The notes beneath the pieces are model-generated. The model saw nothing but the letters and a program-made list of their open reading frames with translations. It searched no databases and was not told where the DNA came from. Positions 4,772-5,154 of a stretch of DNA of 5,154 nt are shown here, one piece after another. A program made the translations under genes and the position numbers. This stretch comes from Actinomycetes bacterium (lineage in GTDB: Bacteria; Actinomycetota; Actinomycetes; Propionibacteriales; Nocardioidaceae): NCBI GenBank assembly GCA_029779385.1, contig JAKPAQ010000287.1, forward strand, positions 1-5,154. Reading direction: 5' to 3'. The first letter of the stretch is position 1, and each line of letters starts with the position of its first letter.

Positions 4772-5154
4772 TCAGCGGCGACGGCGAAGTACGTTCGCCC
4801 AGCGCCTGCCGCCAGCGGCGGGGGCAACTTGCGTGCCGCCGTGCTCCGAAGCCCATTCGGCGGCATCGTCTAGCGTCATCCGCTCTGTGGTCGACGGTTC
4901 GAGGCCGTCAAGTACGTCTCGGGCGCGCCATTGGGCAACGCCGGCGGCGATCAAAAACCCGGACATTCGGGCGTAACCGTCGGCACTGGGATGGAACCGG
5001 TCGTCACCAAAAAGCGCGTCACCCTTGAGCAGAAACAACGGTTCAAGAAGGTCCGCCATTGAAACGATGCGCGCGCCCGCGGTAACCGAGGCCACCGTCT
5101 GCCGTCGAGCCAAATGTCGACTCCAGTACCGGCACACCGTCCGCAGCGGCATCG
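4772..5154 (-). CDS. SGNH/GDSL hydrolase family protein, C-terminal part only
   Basis: Only the last 127 or so codons are inside the window; the gene continues past 5154, and the ATG at 5152 is almost certainly internal. SGNH hydrolases are serine esterases or lipases with four conserved blocks. Visible here is block V, DDRFHPSADGYARM, whose D and H (51 and 54 counting from 5152) complete the catalytic triad; the catalytic Ser, Gly and Asn blocks lie off the window. Before it, QTVASVTAGARIVSMADLL matches the helix-strand preceding block V in actinobacterial members. After it comes an extension of about 70 residues, ending in RRWANVLRRRR, that does not belong to the fold and has a basic end. 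Substrate is unknown. In several actinomycetes I recall an SGNH hydrolase near a Bax inhibitor-1 gene, so this neighbourhood may be conserved. It converges on that gene across the shared terminator. Confidence 0.85.
   Translation of the reverse strand, partial: MPLRTVCRYWSRHLARRQTVASVTAGARIVSMADLLEPLFLLKGDALFGDDRFHPSADGYARMSGFLIAAGVAQWRARDVLDGLEPSTTERMTLDDAAEWASEHGGTQVAPAAGGRRWANVLRRRR

Noticed and set aside
1..5154. Mobile element, phage, CRISPR or defence system
   Set aside because: No transposase, integrase, repeat array, toxin-antitoxin pair or base-composition shift is visible; gene content and spacing look like stable chromosomal DNA.

Overview
This is a compact, high-GC (roughly 60% by eye), bacterial chromosomal window. 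It most likely comes from an actinomycete-type bacterium (Actinomycetota). The pointers are the actinobacterial style of TrmB (an N-terminal 'SFTRRGGR' segment), a DinB protein with the 'KDWTWVLERPCxxCGFD' opening, a DUF3052-like protein, a YccA-type Bax-inhibitor protein starting 'MKSSNPVFARSDEFNG', and two genes whose start codons lie 6-7 nt after a TANNNT -10 box, as in leaderless actinobacterial transcripts. I cannot place it to genus. There are no tRNA or rRNA genes, CRISPR arrays, insertion sequences or phage genes. It looks like housekeeping or core-genome DNA.

Layout. (1) Positions 1-561 (+): the 3' part of a small membrane protein with a soluble 'TKSGKVFHL' domain. (2) Positions 562-1751 (-): a two-gene operon, trmB (tRNA m7G46 methyltransferase) followed with a 4-bp ATGA overlap by a small acidic DUF3052-like protein. 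The stop of that second gene abuts the stop of gene 1. (3) Positions 1787-2302 (+): a DinB-like putative metal-dependent enzyme, divergent from trmB across a 35-bp gap. (4) Positions 2385-3754 (+): a PadR repressor gene and, overlapping by ATGA, a HAAS-type membrane protein with a large C-terminal extracytoplasmic part. Upstream is a short region with an imperfect direct repeat, a palindrome and a leaderless-type promoter. (5) Positions 3869-4699 (+): a seven-helix Bax inhibitor-1/YccA family protein with its own predicted promoter. (6) Positions 4772-5154 (-): the C-terminal part of an SGNH/GDSL hydrolase, convergent with (5). The two share a perfect 21-bp-stem terminator hairpin.

How the genes work together. 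The clearest functional unit is padR-HAAS, a known type of regulator plus membrane effector pair, probably autoregulated. trmB and the DUF3052-like gene are probably co-transcribed and translationally coupled. The other genes look like independent units. I found no clear evidence of a wholly new system. The most interesting element is the padR-HAAS module with its unusual outer domain and repeat-containing promoter.
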